DNA from: Streptomyces pilosus
GTDB lineage: Bacteria > Actinomycetota > Actinomycetes > Streptomycetales > Streptomycetaceae
Assembly (NCBI RefSeq): GCF_014649835.1
Contig: NZ_BMTU01000002.1
Coordinates: 372,001 to 436,000, forward strand
Direction: 5' to 3'
DNA: 64,000 nt
Shown here: piece by piece, positions 7,805 through 16,544 of the stretch
How positions within the stretch are numbered: the first letter of the stretch is position 1
Layout of the letters: the number at the start of each line of letters is the position of its first letter
Notes under the pieces: generated by a model
Database searches by the model: none
What the model was told of the DNA's origin: nothing
What the model saw: the letters and a program-made list of their open reading frames with translations, nothing else
Translations under genes and position numbers: made by a program

Positions 7805-10048
7805 GTGAACAGACGCAGAACCGCTCTGCTGTCCCTGACCGGCCTGCTGGCGACCGCCCTCACCGCGCTGCCCGCCGCCCCGGCCGGGGCCGACGAGGTC
7901 GAACAGGTCCGCAACGGAACCTTCGACACCGGCACCGACCCCTGGTGGGCCTCGCCCGGCGTCACCGCCGGGCCGTCCGACGGCCGCCTGTGCGCCGACG
8001 TGCCCGGCGGCACCGCCAACCGCTGGGACGCGGCCGTCGGGCAGAACGACATCACCCTGGTGAAGGGCGAGTCGTACCGCTTCTCCTTCAGCGCGAACGG
8101 CTCTCCCGCGGGCCATGTGGTGCGGGCGATCGTCGGCCTGCAGGCGGCGCCGTACGACACCTACTACGAGGTGTCCCCGCAGCTCAGCGTCTCGGGTGAC
8201 ACCTACTCGTACACCTTCACCTCGCCCGTCGACACCGCGCAGGGGCAGGTCGGCTTCCAGCTCGGCGGCAGTCCGGACCCCTGGCGGTTCTGCGTCGACG
8301 ACGTGTCGCTGCTCGGCGGCGTCGCCCCGGAGCCGTACGTGCCCGACACCGGCCCCCGGGTCCGGGTCAACCAGGTCGGCTATCTGCCCTCCGGGCCGAA
8401 GAACGCCACCGTGGTCACCGACGCCGTGGAGCGGCTGCCCTGGCGGCTCAAGGACGGCGACGGCCGGGTGGTCCGCACCGGCTGGACGGTGCCGCGGGGC
8501 GTGGACGGCTCCTCGGGGGAGAACGTCCACTCCCTCGACTTCGGCTCCCACCGCAAGCGCGGGACCGGCTACACCCTCACCGTGGACGGCGAGACCAGCC
8601 GCCCCTTCGACATCGACGCGGGCGCCTACGAGCGGCTGCGGCTGGACTCGGCCAAGTACTACTACACCCAGCGCAGTGGCACGGCGATCCGCGACGACCT
8701 GCGCCCCGGCTACGGCCGCCCCGCCGGACACGTCGACGTGGCCCCCAACCGCGGCGACGGCGCGGTGCCCTGCCGGCCGGGGGAGTGCGACTACACCCTC
8801 GACGTCACCGGCGGCTGGTACGACGCCGGCGACCACGGCAAGTACGTCGTCAACGGAGGCATCAGCACCTGGGAGGTGCTCAGCACCTACGAGCGCGCCC
8901 GGCACGCCCGCACCGGCGAGGCGGACAGGCTCGGCGACGGCACGCTGAACATCCCCGAGAGCGGCAACAAGGTCCCGGACATCCTCGACGAGGCCCGCTG
9001 GGAACTGGAGTTCCTGCTGAAGATGCAGGTCCCCGACGGTGAGCCGCTGGCCGGCATGGCGCACCACAAGATCCACGACGAGCAGTGGACCGGGCTGCCG
9101 CTGCTGCCCAGCGACGACCCGCAGAAGCGGGAACTGCACCCGCCGACCACCGCTGCCACCCTGAACCTCGCGGCCACGGCCGCCCAGGCGGCACGGCTGT
9201 ACCGCCCCTACGACAAGGAGTTCGCGGCCACGGCGCTGGCGGCCGCGCGCAAGGCCTGGACCGCGGCCCTCGCCCACCCGGACGTGCTCGCCGACCCCGA
9301 CGACGGGATCGGCGGCGGCGCCTACCCGGACGACACCGTCTCCGACGAGTTCTACTGGGCGGCCGCCGAGCTCTACCTCACCACGGGGGAGCGGCGGTTC
9401 GAGGAGTACGTGCTCGGCTCACCGGTGCACACCGCCGACATCTTCGGCCCGATCGGCTTCGACTGGGCGCGCACCGCCGCGGCCGGCCGGCTCGACCTCG
9501 CGACCGTGCCGAACCGGCTGCCCGGCAGGGACAAGGTCCGCCGCTCCGTGATCGAGGGCGCCGACCGCTACCTGGCCACGCTGAAGGCTCACCCGTACGG
9601 CATGCCGTACGCGCCCGCCGGCAACGTCTACGACTGGGGCTCCAGCCACCAGGTGCTCAACAACGCCGTCGTCCTCGCCACCGCCTACGACCTCACCGGC
9701 GCGTCGAAGTACCGCGACGGGGCGCTGCAGAGCATGGACTACATCCTGGGCCGCAACGCCCTGAACATCTCCTACGTCACCGGCTACGGAGAGGTCAGCG
9801 CGCAGAACCAGCACAGCCGCTGGTACGCCCGGCAGCTCGACCCGAACCTGCCGAACCCGCCGGCCGGCACGCTCTCCGGCGGACCGAACTCCAGCATCCA
9901 GGACCCCTTCGCCCAGTCGAAGCTGCAGGGCTGCGTCGGTCAGTTCTGCTTCATCGACGACATCCAGTCCTGGTCGACCAACGAGCACACGATCAACTGG
10001 AACGCGGCACTGACCCGGATGGCCTCCTTCGTGGCCGACCAGGGCTGA
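7805..10048 (+). CDS. secreted GH9 endoglucanase with N-terminal carbohydrate-binding module
   Basis: This is a secreted cellulase of 747 residues. The order is signal peptide (1-29), CBM4/9-like module (about 33-165, starting [14 protein letters not shown]), Ig-like CelD_N domain (about 178-265, [20 protein letters not shown]) and GH9 catalytic domain (about 275-740). Catalytic landmarks are [16 protein letters not shown] (nucleophile and base Asp), [24 protein letters not shown], and the general-acid Glu in [13 protein letters not shown]. It inverts configuration while cutting beta-1,4-glucan. GTG 7805 follows GAGGAG by 8 bases. The CebR box upstream makes control by cello-oligosaccharides very likely. 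Family and secretion are firm; endo versus processive mode is not. Confidence 0.95.
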   Translation: MNRRRTALLSLTGLLATALTALPAAPAGADEVEQVRNGTFDTGTDPWWASPGVTAGPSDGRLCADVPGGTANRWDAAVGQNDITLVKGESYRFSFSANGSPAGHVVRAIVGLQAAPYDTYYEVSPQLSVSGDTYSYTFTSPVDTAQGQVGFQLGGSPDPWRFCVDDVSLLGGVAPEPYVPDTGPRVRVNQVGYLPSGPKNATVVTDAVERLPWRLKDGDGRVVRTGWTVPRGVDGSSGENVHSLDFGSHRKRGTGYTLTVDGETSRPFDIDAGAYERLRLDSAKYYYTQRSGTAIRDDLRPGYGRPAGHVDVAPNRGDGAVPCRPGECDYTLDVTGGWYDAGDHGKYVVNGGISTWEVLSTYERARHARTGEADRLGDGTLNIPESGNKVPDILDEARWELEFLLKMQVPDGEPLAGMAHHKIHDEQWTGLPLLPSDDPQKRELHPPTTAATLNLAATAAQAARLYRPYDKEFAATALAAARKAWTAALAHPDVLADPDDGIGGGAYPDDTVSDEFYWAAAELYLTTGERRFEEYVLGSPVHTADIFGPIGFDWARTAAAGRLDLATVPNRLPGRDKVRRSVIEGADRYLATLKAHPYGMPYAPAGNVYDWGSSHQVLNNAVVLATAYDLTGASKYRDGALQSMDYILGRNALNISYVTGYGEVSAQNQHSRWYARQLDPNLPNPPAGTLSGGPNSSIQDPFAQSKLQGCVGQFCFIDDIQSWSTNEHTINWNAALTRMASFVADQG

Positions 10049-10186
10049 CGCCGGCACCGCGGGCCGGTCGCCGACGCCCGGCCGGCCCGCACCCGGCACG
10101 CCCGGCCGGCGGCGCGGCGACCGGCCGTGTCGCCGGCCTGCGGTACCCCTGTAGGGGGCGCTTGACCTGGGGGTATTTACGGTCGA

Positions 10187-10201
10187 GTACCCGAGCGGTA
10201 C
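10187..10201. promoter_or_regulatory. inverted repeat at the toxin-antitoxin promoter
   Basis: GTACC (10187-10191) and GGTAC (10197-10201) flank a 5-base spacer, 10 bases before the antitoxin ATG. A TTGACC hexamer (10162-10167) lies upstream and could be the -35 box. This position suits autorepression by the encoded DNA-binding antitoxin; it is an inference from position only. Confidence 0.35.
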
Positions 10202-10211
10202 CGTTGAGGGC

Positions 10212-10457
10212 ATGCCTGCTCTCAACGTGGAGTTCAGTGACCGCGAGCTCGAGGACCTGCGGCAGATCGCCAAGGAACGCGGTACGTCCATGAAGGCGCT
10301 CGTGCGCGAGGCGGCCGCGGCCGACATAGCCCGCCACCGCGCCCTCCAGGAGGGCGCGGAGGCGTTCCGCCGCTTCTTCGCCTCCCACAAGGACGAGTTC
10401 GCCGCCGCCTTCCCCGACGACGAACCTCCCGCCAGGGGCGAGGGGCGGGCCGCCTGA
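10212..10457 (+). CDS. antitoxin-like ribbon-helix-helix protein
   Basis: The 81-residue protein begins with a short strand followed by two helices (LNVEFSDRELEDLRQIAKER then TSMKALVREAAAADIARHR). This is the ribbon-helix-helix (CopG/MetJ-type) DNA-binding pattern seen in many antitoxins. The acidic C-terminal half (FRRFFASHKDEFAAAFPDD) could wrap the toxin. It sits 3 bases before the Doc-like gene, with an inverted repeat over its promoter. It probably represses its own operon and neutralises the downstream protein. The assignment comes from size, pairing and fold pattern. Confidence 0.75.
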   Translation: MPALNVEFSDRELEDLRQIAKERGTSMKALVREAAAADIARHRALQEGAEAFRRFFASHKDEFAAAFPDDEPPARGEGRAA

Positions 10458-10460
10458 CCG

Positions 10461-10838
10461 ATGGCACCCGTGCTGCACATCGACGTGCCCTGGCTGCTCC
10501 AGCGCCACGAGGAGGTCCTCCCGGACCAGCCCACCGTCAACGACTTCTCCGCCCTGGTCGCGGCCGTCGCCCGGCATCGCGTCGACCCGCCCCGGCTGGG
10601 CGTGGACTCCGATCCGGCCTGGCGGGCGGCGGCCCTGCTGCACACCCTGGCCGTGCTCCGGCCGCTGCCCTCGGCCAACGCCCGTTTCGCCTGTTCCACC
10701 GCCGTGGCCTACATGTTCGTGAGCGGGGTCGGCATCGACCCGCCCTACGGCGCCCTGGTCGATCTCGCCCGTGACCTGATCTCCGGCGACGCCGACGTCT
10801 ACGCCGCGGCCGACCGGCTGCGTTCCTGGCAGATCTGA
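10461..10838 (+). CDS. Doc/Fic-family toxin-like protein with degenerate active site
   Basis: The 125-residue protein aligns by eye with Doc-type Fic proteins: the N-terminal helices, LLHTLAVLRPLPSANARFAC in place of the Fic motif, then the C-terminal DLARDLISGDADVYAAADRL. In active Doc the motif is HPFxDGNKR. Here the catalytic His is Arg, Asp is Ser, Gly is Ala and Lys is Ala; only the Asn and final Arg remain. Loss of the catalytic His should abolish normal kinase or AMP-transfer activity. It follows the antitoxin by 3 bases as one operon. It could be an inactive relic, a regulator, or a divergent toxin acting another way. Confidence 0.7.
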   Translation: MAPVLHIDVPWLLQRHEEVLPDQPTVNDFSALVAAVARHRVDPPRLGVDSDPAWRAAALLHTLAVLRPLPSANARFACSTAVAYMFVSGVGIDPPYGALVDLARDLISGDADVYAAADRLRSWQI

Positions 10839-11417
10839 GACCGCGCCGGACGGGGTGCGGGCGGTGCCCGCTCCCCCCCGGGGCCGCCGGCCGGGGGCGG
10901 GAGGGTCAGGGCCGGCGGCCGGGCGCGCAGGACGGCCGCCGGCCCCGCGCGTGACCTCCGAGAGGGTCGTGACCAGTCGACCGCGCTCCGGCGTGCGCCG
11001 GGAGCGTGCGTGGTCGTCCGGCGCGGGCGCGGCGTTCACACGGGGTGCGTGACGCGTCCGGCCGCCACGCGGGTGAGCGCCGGGCGGCATCCGCGTGAGG
11101 GCCGGCTGTGAACCGCGGGAAAACGCAGGTCGAAAGCCGGAGTGACGGCTTGCGGGCACCCTTGTCTTTCTGACTTTCTGTCAACGCCGGGATGTTGCCC
11201 CACCGCCTTGTTGGCCGAGCGCCGGTTGTGCGAGAGTGAGCCACCCGCGAGGGGGTAAAGGCCGGGGACGCACGTGAGTTGAGGAACCGGATCCGATTCG
11301 CCGCCGGTGAATTCGCGCCCCCCGCACCACGCCAAAGAGGTATGCACCAATCGGGCTTCCTTTTTCGGCGTCGGAAACGCTCGAATGTCACATGCGCTGT
11401 GGGAAGGAACCATCTCA
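10839..11417. other. long intergenic region before the lectin-sensor gene
   Basis: I see no supported gene in these 579 bases. Short readings here lack coding bias. The left part holds the hairpin at 10910-10944. The right part (11150-11400) is less G+C rich and has TTGTC/TTTCTG stretches, and probably carries the promoter of the sigma/lectin gene; I cannot place its hexamers. Confidence 0.5.
10910..10944 (+). terminator. hairpin after the toxin-like gene
   Basis: GGCCGGCGGCC (10910-10920) and GGCCGCCGGCC (10934-10944) form a perfect 11-bp stem with a 13-base loop, about 70 bases after the stop of the Doc-like gene. It is probably the terminator of that operon. Confidence 0.5.
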
Positions 11418-13064
11418 GTGCACACCCCCCACCCCCCTCGACCTCCCTATCCGCCGCCGGGCGGGGACCCCGGGGAATCCGACGAGGCCCTCGCCGCGCG
11501 CCTGCGGAGCCGGCCGGAGGGCGAGGCCGCCCGCTCCGTCGCGCTGCTGACCGCGCGGCACTGGCGGTCGATGCAGGACTACGCGGCCGTCTGTCTCGCC
11601 TCGTCGGGACAGACGGCCGCGATGGTCACCGCGGCCGCCCTGCACCGTGTCCTCGACCGGGTCGCCGTGGGCGAACCGGCCGTCGCGCTACGGCCGGTGC
11701 TGCTGGTCGGAGTGCGGGACACGGTCCGGGAGTGGGCCGCCGACGACCGAATAGCAGGCGTTCTGCCGGGCCTGCAGAAACCGGCCGGCGGACGCGGCAT
11801 GCGCGCGGCGACGACCATGACGCCGGAAAACCGCTCACTCGCCCAACGGGCATTCCGGTCCCTGCCCGCACTCGCCCGCTGTTTGCTCTGGCATGTCGAG
11901 GTCGAGGCCGAGCCGATTTCCGTACCGGCCGGTCTGCTGGGCATGGATCCCGACATCGCGTCGGGCGCACTCGAACAGGCACGGGAAAAATTCCGTCAGG
12001 GTCTTGTCCATGCCCATCAGGAACTGGCACCGACGAAGGACTGCGGCTTCTACAACCGTCTCCTCGACGTGCCCATCCGCCGGGGCGGGGCCCTGCTGCC
12101 GGACGTCCGCAGGCATCTGGCGGAGTGCCGCTACTGCCGGAACGCCGCTGAGCAACTGAGCCACTTCGAGGGCGGGTTGGGCGCGCTGCTCGCCGAGGCC
12201 GTGCTCGGCTGGGGTGCCCGGCGCTACCTCGACTCGCGCCCGGGACGTGCGGCCGCGGGCCCGCGCGGCGGCCGGGCCGCCCGCCGCCGGCGTCGGGGCG
12301 GCGACGGGGAGTCCGGCGGCGGCCGGCACCGTCTGCTGTCCCGGCTGCCCGTGCCCGACCGTCTCGCGGGCATCGCCCTCCCGGACCCGGTGCGCTCCAC
12401 CAGGACCCTGCTCACCGGTCTCGGCGCGGTGTCCGCCGGTGTCCTGGTGAGCGTGCTCATCGCCGGGTCCTCCACACCGGACGGCGGCGCGGCCGACCCG
12501 ACCGGCTCCACCGGTGCGGCGGGCGGGCGCGCGGCCGTGCCGTCCGCGTCCCCTCCGGGCGCCGCCGGACTGCCGAGCGCCCCGGGGCGCACCCGGCTGC
12601 GCAACATCGCCTCCGGCCTCTGCCTCGACACCCGTGGCGAGCCGCGGGACGGCTCGGGCACCCGGCTCGCGGACTGCTCCTCCGCGTGGACCCAGCAGTG
12701 GACGTACGAGGACGACGGGCTGCTGCGCAGCGTCGCCGACCCCGGTCTGTGCCTCGACTCGCACAAGGACGCCGGTGTCGTCGTCCTCGGGACGTGCGCC
12801 GACCCCGGCGACCCGCGCCGCGACGACGTGCGCTACGACCTCACCCTCCAGGGGGAGCTGCTGCCCCGCTGGGACGAACAGCTGGCTCTCCTCCCCGCTA
12901 CCCCTGACGCGAACGCCGACATCGTCGTCAAGGTGCGCGACCGGACGGTGAACCAGCGCTGGGCGGCCGAGTCCGTGGACACCCTCACCACCGAGTCCCT
13001 CTCCATCACGGGAACGGGCGCCCCGCCGGCCCGCCACGCGAGGCTGCCGGAACCCCTGGCGTGA
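11418..13064 (+). CDS. sigma-like/zinc-finger/membrane/ricin-lectin fusion protein
   Basis: The 548-residue protein joins four parts. Residues about 45-205 resemble degenerate ECF sigma regions 2 and 4 (TARHWRSMQDYAAVCLASSG; later QRAFRSLPALARCLLWH). A zinc-finger anti-sigma motif follows (H233 and C237/C240 in RRHLAECRYC). One membrane helix lies at about 330-350 (LLTGLGAVSAGVLVSVLIAG). An extracellular ricin-type beta-trefoil occupies about 391-523 (NIASGLCLDTRG, DPGLCLDSHKD). The layout suggests outside sugar binding signalled to a cytoplasmic transcription module. Critical sigma promoter-contact residues are not obvious, so it may be a membrane regulator rather than an active sigma factor. 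GTG 11418 follows GGAAGGA by 9 bases. Confidence 0.75.
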   Translation: MHTPHPPRPPYPPPGGDPGESDEALAARLRSRPEGEAARSVALLTARHWRSMQDYAAVCLASSGQTAAMVTAAALHRVLDRVAVGEPAVALRPVLLVGVRDTVREWAADDRIAGVLPGLQKPAGGRGMRAATTMTPENRSLAQRAFRSLPALARCLLWHVEVEAEPISVPAGLLGMDPDIASGALEQAREKFRQGLVHAHQELAPTKDCGFYNRLLDVPIRRGGALLPDVRRHLAECRYCRNAAEQLSHFEGGLGALLAEAVLGWGARRYLDSRPGRAAAGPRGGRAARRRRRGGDGESGGGRHRLLSRLPVPDRLAGIALPDPVRSTRTLLTGLGAVSAGVLVSVLIAGSSTPDGGAADPTGSTGAAGGRAAVPSASPPGAAGLPSAPGRTRLRNIASGLCLDTRGEPRDGSGTRLADCSSAWTQQWTYEDDGLLRSVADPGLCLDSHKDAGVVVLGTCADPGDPRRDDVRYDLTLQGELLPRWDEQLALLPATPDANADIVVKVRDRTVNQRWAAESVDTLTTESLSITGTGAPPARHARLPEPLA

Positions 13065-13068
13065 CGGT

Positions 13069-13119
13069 GCCGGCGGCCGGGACGGGACCCACTCGGGAGG
13101 TCCCGTCCCGGCCGCCGGC
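13069..13119 (+). terminator. strong hairpin after the lectin-sensor gene
   Basis: A perfect 21-bp inverted repeat (13069-13089 with 13099-13119) encloses a 9-base loop. It starts 5 bases after the stop codon, as a G+C-rich factor-independent terminator would. Confidence 0.75.
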
Positions 13120-13233
13120 CGTGCGGCGGGCGTGGCCGGCGGCGGAGAGGAGTCCGTGACGCACGGAGTACGGCCCGGTTGCGAGTCGGTGACGGACCGT
13201 TCGGACGGGACCGTTCCGGGCGATCGTCACCCC

Positions 13234-13572
13234 ATGCCCGAGCGCGCCGGCGAGCAGCCCACCCGTCTCGGCAGCGCCGCCACCACAGGCTGCCTGCTGC
13301 TGCTCGTGCTGCTGGCGGACGCGGCGGCGGGCGCCTTGGTCGTCCTCGTGCTCGCCGTCCGCGGACTGGGGCGGCTGGACGCCGCCATGGCGTACGGCGC
13401 GACCGGCGGGCCGCCCCCGGACTGGGGGCCGCTGACGGGCTTCGGCGTGCTGGCCCTGGCGGTCGGCGCGACGGCGTTCCTGCTGATGCGGACGGGGGAG
13501 CGGGTCGCCGCCGCGGTGCAGCTGACGTTCTGCGTCGTCGTGGCGGTCCACGCGCTGCGGTTCTGGCCCTGA
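13234..13572 (+). CDS. small three-helix membrane protein
   Basis: The 112-residue protein has three hydrophobic segments, at about residues 16-42 (GCLLLLVLLADAAAGALVVL), 66-84 (LTGFGVLALAVGATAFLLM) and 90-107 (VAAAVQLTFCVVVAVHAL). I do not recognise a function; the pattern resembles small uncharacterised Streptomyces membrane proteins. ATG 13234 is chosen because the upstream in-frame extension to 13132 has no membrane or domain character. It lies downstream of the strong terminator at 13069-13119, so it is probably its own transcription unit. Confidence 0.65.
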   Translation: MPERAGEQPTRLGSAATTGCLLLLVLLADAAAGALVVLVLAVRGLGRLDAAMAYGATGGPPPDWGPLTGFGVLALAVGATAFLLMRTGERVAAAVQLTFCVVVAVHALRFWP

Positions 13573-13587
13573 CCCGCCCCGCCCCGG

Positions 13588-14757
13588 TCAGCGGAGTGCG
13601 GGGGTGAGGTCGCCGGGGCCGGGCGTGGCCGGTGTGGCGTGGCCGGACAGTGCCAGGGTGAGGTCGAGTTCGGCGAGCAGGCAGCGGATGACGTGCTCCA
13701 CGCCCGCCTGCCCGTCGAGACCGAGCCCGTACACGTACGGGCGTCCCAGCAGGACCGCCCGGGCGCCGAGGGCCAGCGCCTTGAAGACGTCGTCGCCGGT
13801 GCGGATCCCGCTGTCGAACAGCACGGTGAGGCGGTCGCCGACGGCCTCCACCACGCCGGGCAGCGCGTCCGCCGCGGCGACCGCCCCGGCCACCTGACGG
13901 CCCCCGTGGTTCGACACCACCACACCGTCCATCCCGGCATCGGCCGCGAGCCGGGCGTCGTCGGGGTGGAGCACCCCCTTCAGCACGATCGGGCCGTCCC
14001 AGTTGTCCCGCAGGAACGCCAGGTCCGGCCAGGACTTGGCGGGGTCGGCGAACATGCCGACGAAGTGCATCACCGCCGCGTCGGGGTCCTCGTGCACCGG
14101 CTTGGCCAGGCCGGCCCGGAACGCCGGGTCCGAGAAGTAGTTGGCGGTGCCCACTCCATGCAGGAACGGCAGGTACGCCCGGTCCAGGTCACGCGGGCGC
14201 CAGGACAGCAGGGGAGTGTCCAGGGTGACGACGAGCGCCGTGAACCCGGCGGCCTTCGCCCGTTCCAGGAAGCTCCGGGCGACCTCCACGTCCTTCGGCC
14301 AGTACAGCTGGAACCAGCGCTCCGCCCCGCCCATCGCCTCCGCGACCTGCTCCATGGGCGTACTGGAGGCGGAGGACAGGACGAACGGCACACCCTGGGC
14401 GGCGGCGGCCCGGGCCGCCGCGGACTCCGCGTCCGGGTGCATGATCGAGAGCACTCCGACCGGGGCCAGCGCCAGTGGTGCCGGCAGGGTGCGGCCCAGG
14501 ACCTCCACGGACAGGTCACGCTCGTGCACGTCCCGCAGCATGCGCGGAACGATCCGGTGGCGGTCGAGCGCGGCACGGTTGGCGCGGGCCGTGCTGCCGT
14601 CCCCGGCGCTGCCGGCGACGTATCCCACCGGACCGGGACCCAGCCGCTGCTCGGTCAGCTCCTCCAGCCGGGTCAGATCGGTCGGCAGCCGGGGCACGGC
14701 ACCGGTCATCCCGTTCAGGTAGATCTCGTACTGGAAGTCGGCCCAGTGCTTCGCCAT
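13588..14757 (-). CDS. FMN-dependent alpha-hydroxy-acid oxidase (lactate 2-monooxygenase-like)
   Basis: The 389-residue TIM-barrel flavoenzyme oxidises 2-hydroxy acids. The active-site signature VVSNHGGRQVAGAVAAADAL carries the His base and the Arg that bind substrate carboxylate. FMN-binding segments are LALAPVGVLSIMHPDAE, QLYWPKD, VLKGVLHPDDA and FDSGIRTGDDVFKALALGA. The N-terminus MAKHWADFQYEIYLNGM and the overall length fit the lactate 2-monooxygenase group better than the shorter glycolate oxidases. I chose ATG 14757 from that homology; ATG 14799 has no ribosome site. Substrate preference is uncertain. Confidence 0.85.
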   Translation of the reverse strand: MAKHWADFQYEIYLNGMTGAVPRLPTDLTRLEELTEQRLGPGPVGYVAGSAGDGSTARANRAALDRHRIVPRMLRDVHERDLSVEVLGRTLPAPLALAPVGVLSIMHPDAESAAARAAAAQGVPFVLSSASSTPMEQVAEAMGGAERWFQLYWPKDVEVARSFLERAKAAGFTALVVTLDTPLLSWRPRDLDRAYLPFLHGVGTANYFSDPAFRAGLAKPVHEDPDAAVMHFVGMFADPAKSWPDLAFLRDNWDGPIVLKGVLHPDDARLAADAGMDGVVVSNHGGRQVAGAVAAADALPGVVEAVGDRLTVLFDSGIRTGDDVFKALALGARAVLLGRPYVYGLGLDGQAGVEHVIRCLLAELDLTLALSGHATPATPGPGDLTPALR

Positions 14758-14845
14758 CCGTCCCGCCCCGTCTCCTCGAGCCGTGTCGTCCTGACGCATA
14801 CTGGCCGGTATGCGCGGGTCGCGTCCAGCACGGGGCGGCCGGAGT

Positions 14846-15541
14846 TCAGCGGGTGGCAGCCGCCTCGTGCAGGATCCGGGCCAGCTCCCGCGGCCGGGAG
14901 AACATCGGCCAGTGACCGGTGTCCATGGTCACCAGCTCCCAGCGGCCGCTCCTCAGCGGCCCGGCCGCCGCGGCCGGGGGTTCGTCGCCGTCGAGGAGGC
15001 ACTTGACGTACGTCGCCGGCAGCCCGGCGAGCGGCCGGTCGAGGACGGCCGGCTCGGTGAGCGTCGCGCCGGGGTGCGGGGTCGCTCCTGCGACGATCGC
15101 CGCGATCTGACCGTCCGTCAGCCCCTGGCCCGCGTACTCGTCCGCCCCGGACGGCGGCCAGAAGCCTTCGTTTGCCTCGACGGCCCGCCGGACGTGGTCA
15201 CTGGGCCAGCCCGCGAGGAACGACTCCCCGTCGACCGGCACGGCCGCGTCGACGAACACCACCCGCCGCAGCCGTCCCCCGATCAGCGCCGCCGCCTGGC
15301 CGACCGGGATCCCGGCGTAGCTGTGCCCCACGAGGACGACGTCACCCGGACCGAGGCGCTCCACCTCGTCCACGACGTCCTGGACATGCGTCTGCTGCCC
15401 GGCCGGCGTGCTCCGCCTCTCGGCGAGGCCGGACAGCGTCAGGGGACGGGCCTCGTGGCCCGCCGCGCGCAGCCCGGCCGCCACCTCGTCCCACGCCCAC
15501 GCCCCGAGCCACGCCCCGGCCACCATCACGAATCGAGTCAT
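14846..15541 (-). CDS. alpha/beta hydrolase (esterase)
   Basis: The 231-residue alpha/beta hydrolase fold has nucleophile Ser in the elbow VLVGHSYAGIPVG, acid Asp probably in VVFVDAAVP or the later strand, and catalytic His in MDTGHWPMFSRP. It resembles the small methyl-salicylate-esterase/EstC-type hydrolases. ATG 15541 is used; the longer reading to 15658 adds residues without family similarity. It sits 88 bases upstream of the hydroxy-acid oxidase gene on the same strand and may be transcribed with it. The natural ester is unknown. Confidence 0.85.
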   Translation of the reverse strand: MTRFVMVAGAWLGAWAWDEVAAGLRAAGHEARPLTLSGLAERRSTPAGQQTHVQDVVDEVERLGPGDVVLVGHSYAGIPVGQAAALIGGRLRRVVFVDAAVPVDGESFLAGWPSDHVRRAVEANEGFWPPSGADEYAGQGLTDGQIAAIVAGATPHPGATLTEPAVLDRPLAGLPATYVKCLLDGDEPPAAAAGPLRSGRWELVTMDTGHWPMFSRPRELARILHEAAATR

Positions 15542-15949
15542 GGGCGCACCGTAACGAAGGCCACTGACACAGCCGTTCGGCCGACGCGAGCGGGGGCCGC
15601 GGTCCGCCGGTGCGCGGGCGACCGGGCGATGACCACCGCACGCGACTTTCATGAACACAGGACGTCACGGAACGGTCCGCCGGGAACGGATTCGGAATGT
15701 TTCAGGCCGATTAAAGAGCGACGGATATTCGGCCATCTGGCCACTTCGGCTCCGCGCCGGCCGCCCGGTTACCGGGTCGAGCCCTGTGCACGCTGTCGCT
15801 TCGCGCCACTGCTTCAACACGCAATGTTACCTAAATCTGCACACCCGATGTGAGTTTCCGTCCCGGACTCGGCAGACTCCGGCACGCCGGTCCGGCTCCA
15901 CCGGGCACGGGCCGGCGACCCGACGAAACGAAGCGGAAGGATGCACACA
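15542..15949. other. divergent intergenic region upstream of the protease inhibitor
   Basis: There is no supported gene. The region between the hydrolase and the SSI gene contains a relatively A+T-rich patch at about 15811-15840 (CAATGTTACCTAAATC and flanks), the likeliest site for the inhibitor gene promoter. No clear operator was found. Confidence 0.45.
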
Positions 15950-16384
15950 ATGCGGAACACCGCGCGCTGGGCCACCGTCCTCGGCCTCACGGCCGCTGCC
16001 GTCTGCGCACCCCTGTCCGGGGTCGCGCTGGCCGCACAGGGAGATGCCCCGTCCGCGCTCTACGCCCCCTCGGCCCTGGTGCTCACCGTGGGTCACGGCG
16101 ACAGCACGGCAACCGTCACGCCGGAACGCGCGGTCACCCTGACCTGCGCGCCCGGCCCCTCGGGCACCCACCCGGCCGCGGCCTCGGCCTGCGCGGACCT
16201 GAACCACGTCAGCGGCGACTTCGACGCGCTGACGATGCGGGAAGGCGTCTTCTGCACCCAGCAGTACGACCCGGTGCTCGTCACCGTCGACGGGGTGTGG
16301 CAGGGGCAGCGCGTCTCCTACGAGCGGATCTTCCCCAACGCATGCGTGATGAACGCTCACGGTTCGAGCGTCTTCGCGTTCTAG
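15950..16384 (+). CDS. Streptomyces subtilisin inhibitor (SSI) family protein
   Basis: This is a secreted serine-protease inhibitor of 144 residues including a signal peptide (about 1-28, ending GVALA). The mature SSI fold is clear: [38 protein letters not shown] with the first disulfide (C66-C81), and the second disulfide (C102-C132) beside the reactive loop [19 protein letters not shown]. The C-terminus [11 protein letters not shown] is canonical. By alignment C102 is P3, T103 is P2 and Q104 is P1, whereas known members usually have Met, Lys or Arg at P1. ATG 15950 follows GGAAGGA by 8 bases. Likely targets are extracellular proteases. Confidence 0.95.
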   Translation: MRNTARWATVLGLTAAAVCAPLSGVALAAQGDAPSALYAPSALVLTVGHGDSTATVTPERAVTLTCAPGPSGTHPAAASACADLNHVSGDFDALTMREGVFCTQQYDPVLVTVDGVWQGQRVSYERIFPNACVMNAHGSSVFAF

Positions 16385-16472
16385 ACCGGGATCGCACGGT
16401 TCCCGTGACCGCGCGGCGGCCCGCAGACTTGGGGAGTGCGAGCCCCCACGCGGAACGTGCGATCTCGCGGAA

Positions 16473-16511
16473 GGAGGCCGGCGGGCGGAGTGGGGCCGCC
16501 CGCCGGCCTCC
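16473..16511. terminator. bidirectional hairpin between SSI and CDGSH genes
   Basis: A perfect 16-bp inverted repeat (16473-16488 with 16496-16511) has a 7-base loop. It lies between two convergent genes and can serve both. Confidence 0.75.
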
Positions 16512-16544
16512 GGGCTTCCGGCGGACCGGACGGACCGGACGGAC

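Noticed and set aside
11053..11306. Small ORFs on both strands between the toxin-like gene and the lectin-sensor gene
   Set aside because: No ribosome sites, no coding bias and no recognisable product; better explained as promoter and leader sequence.
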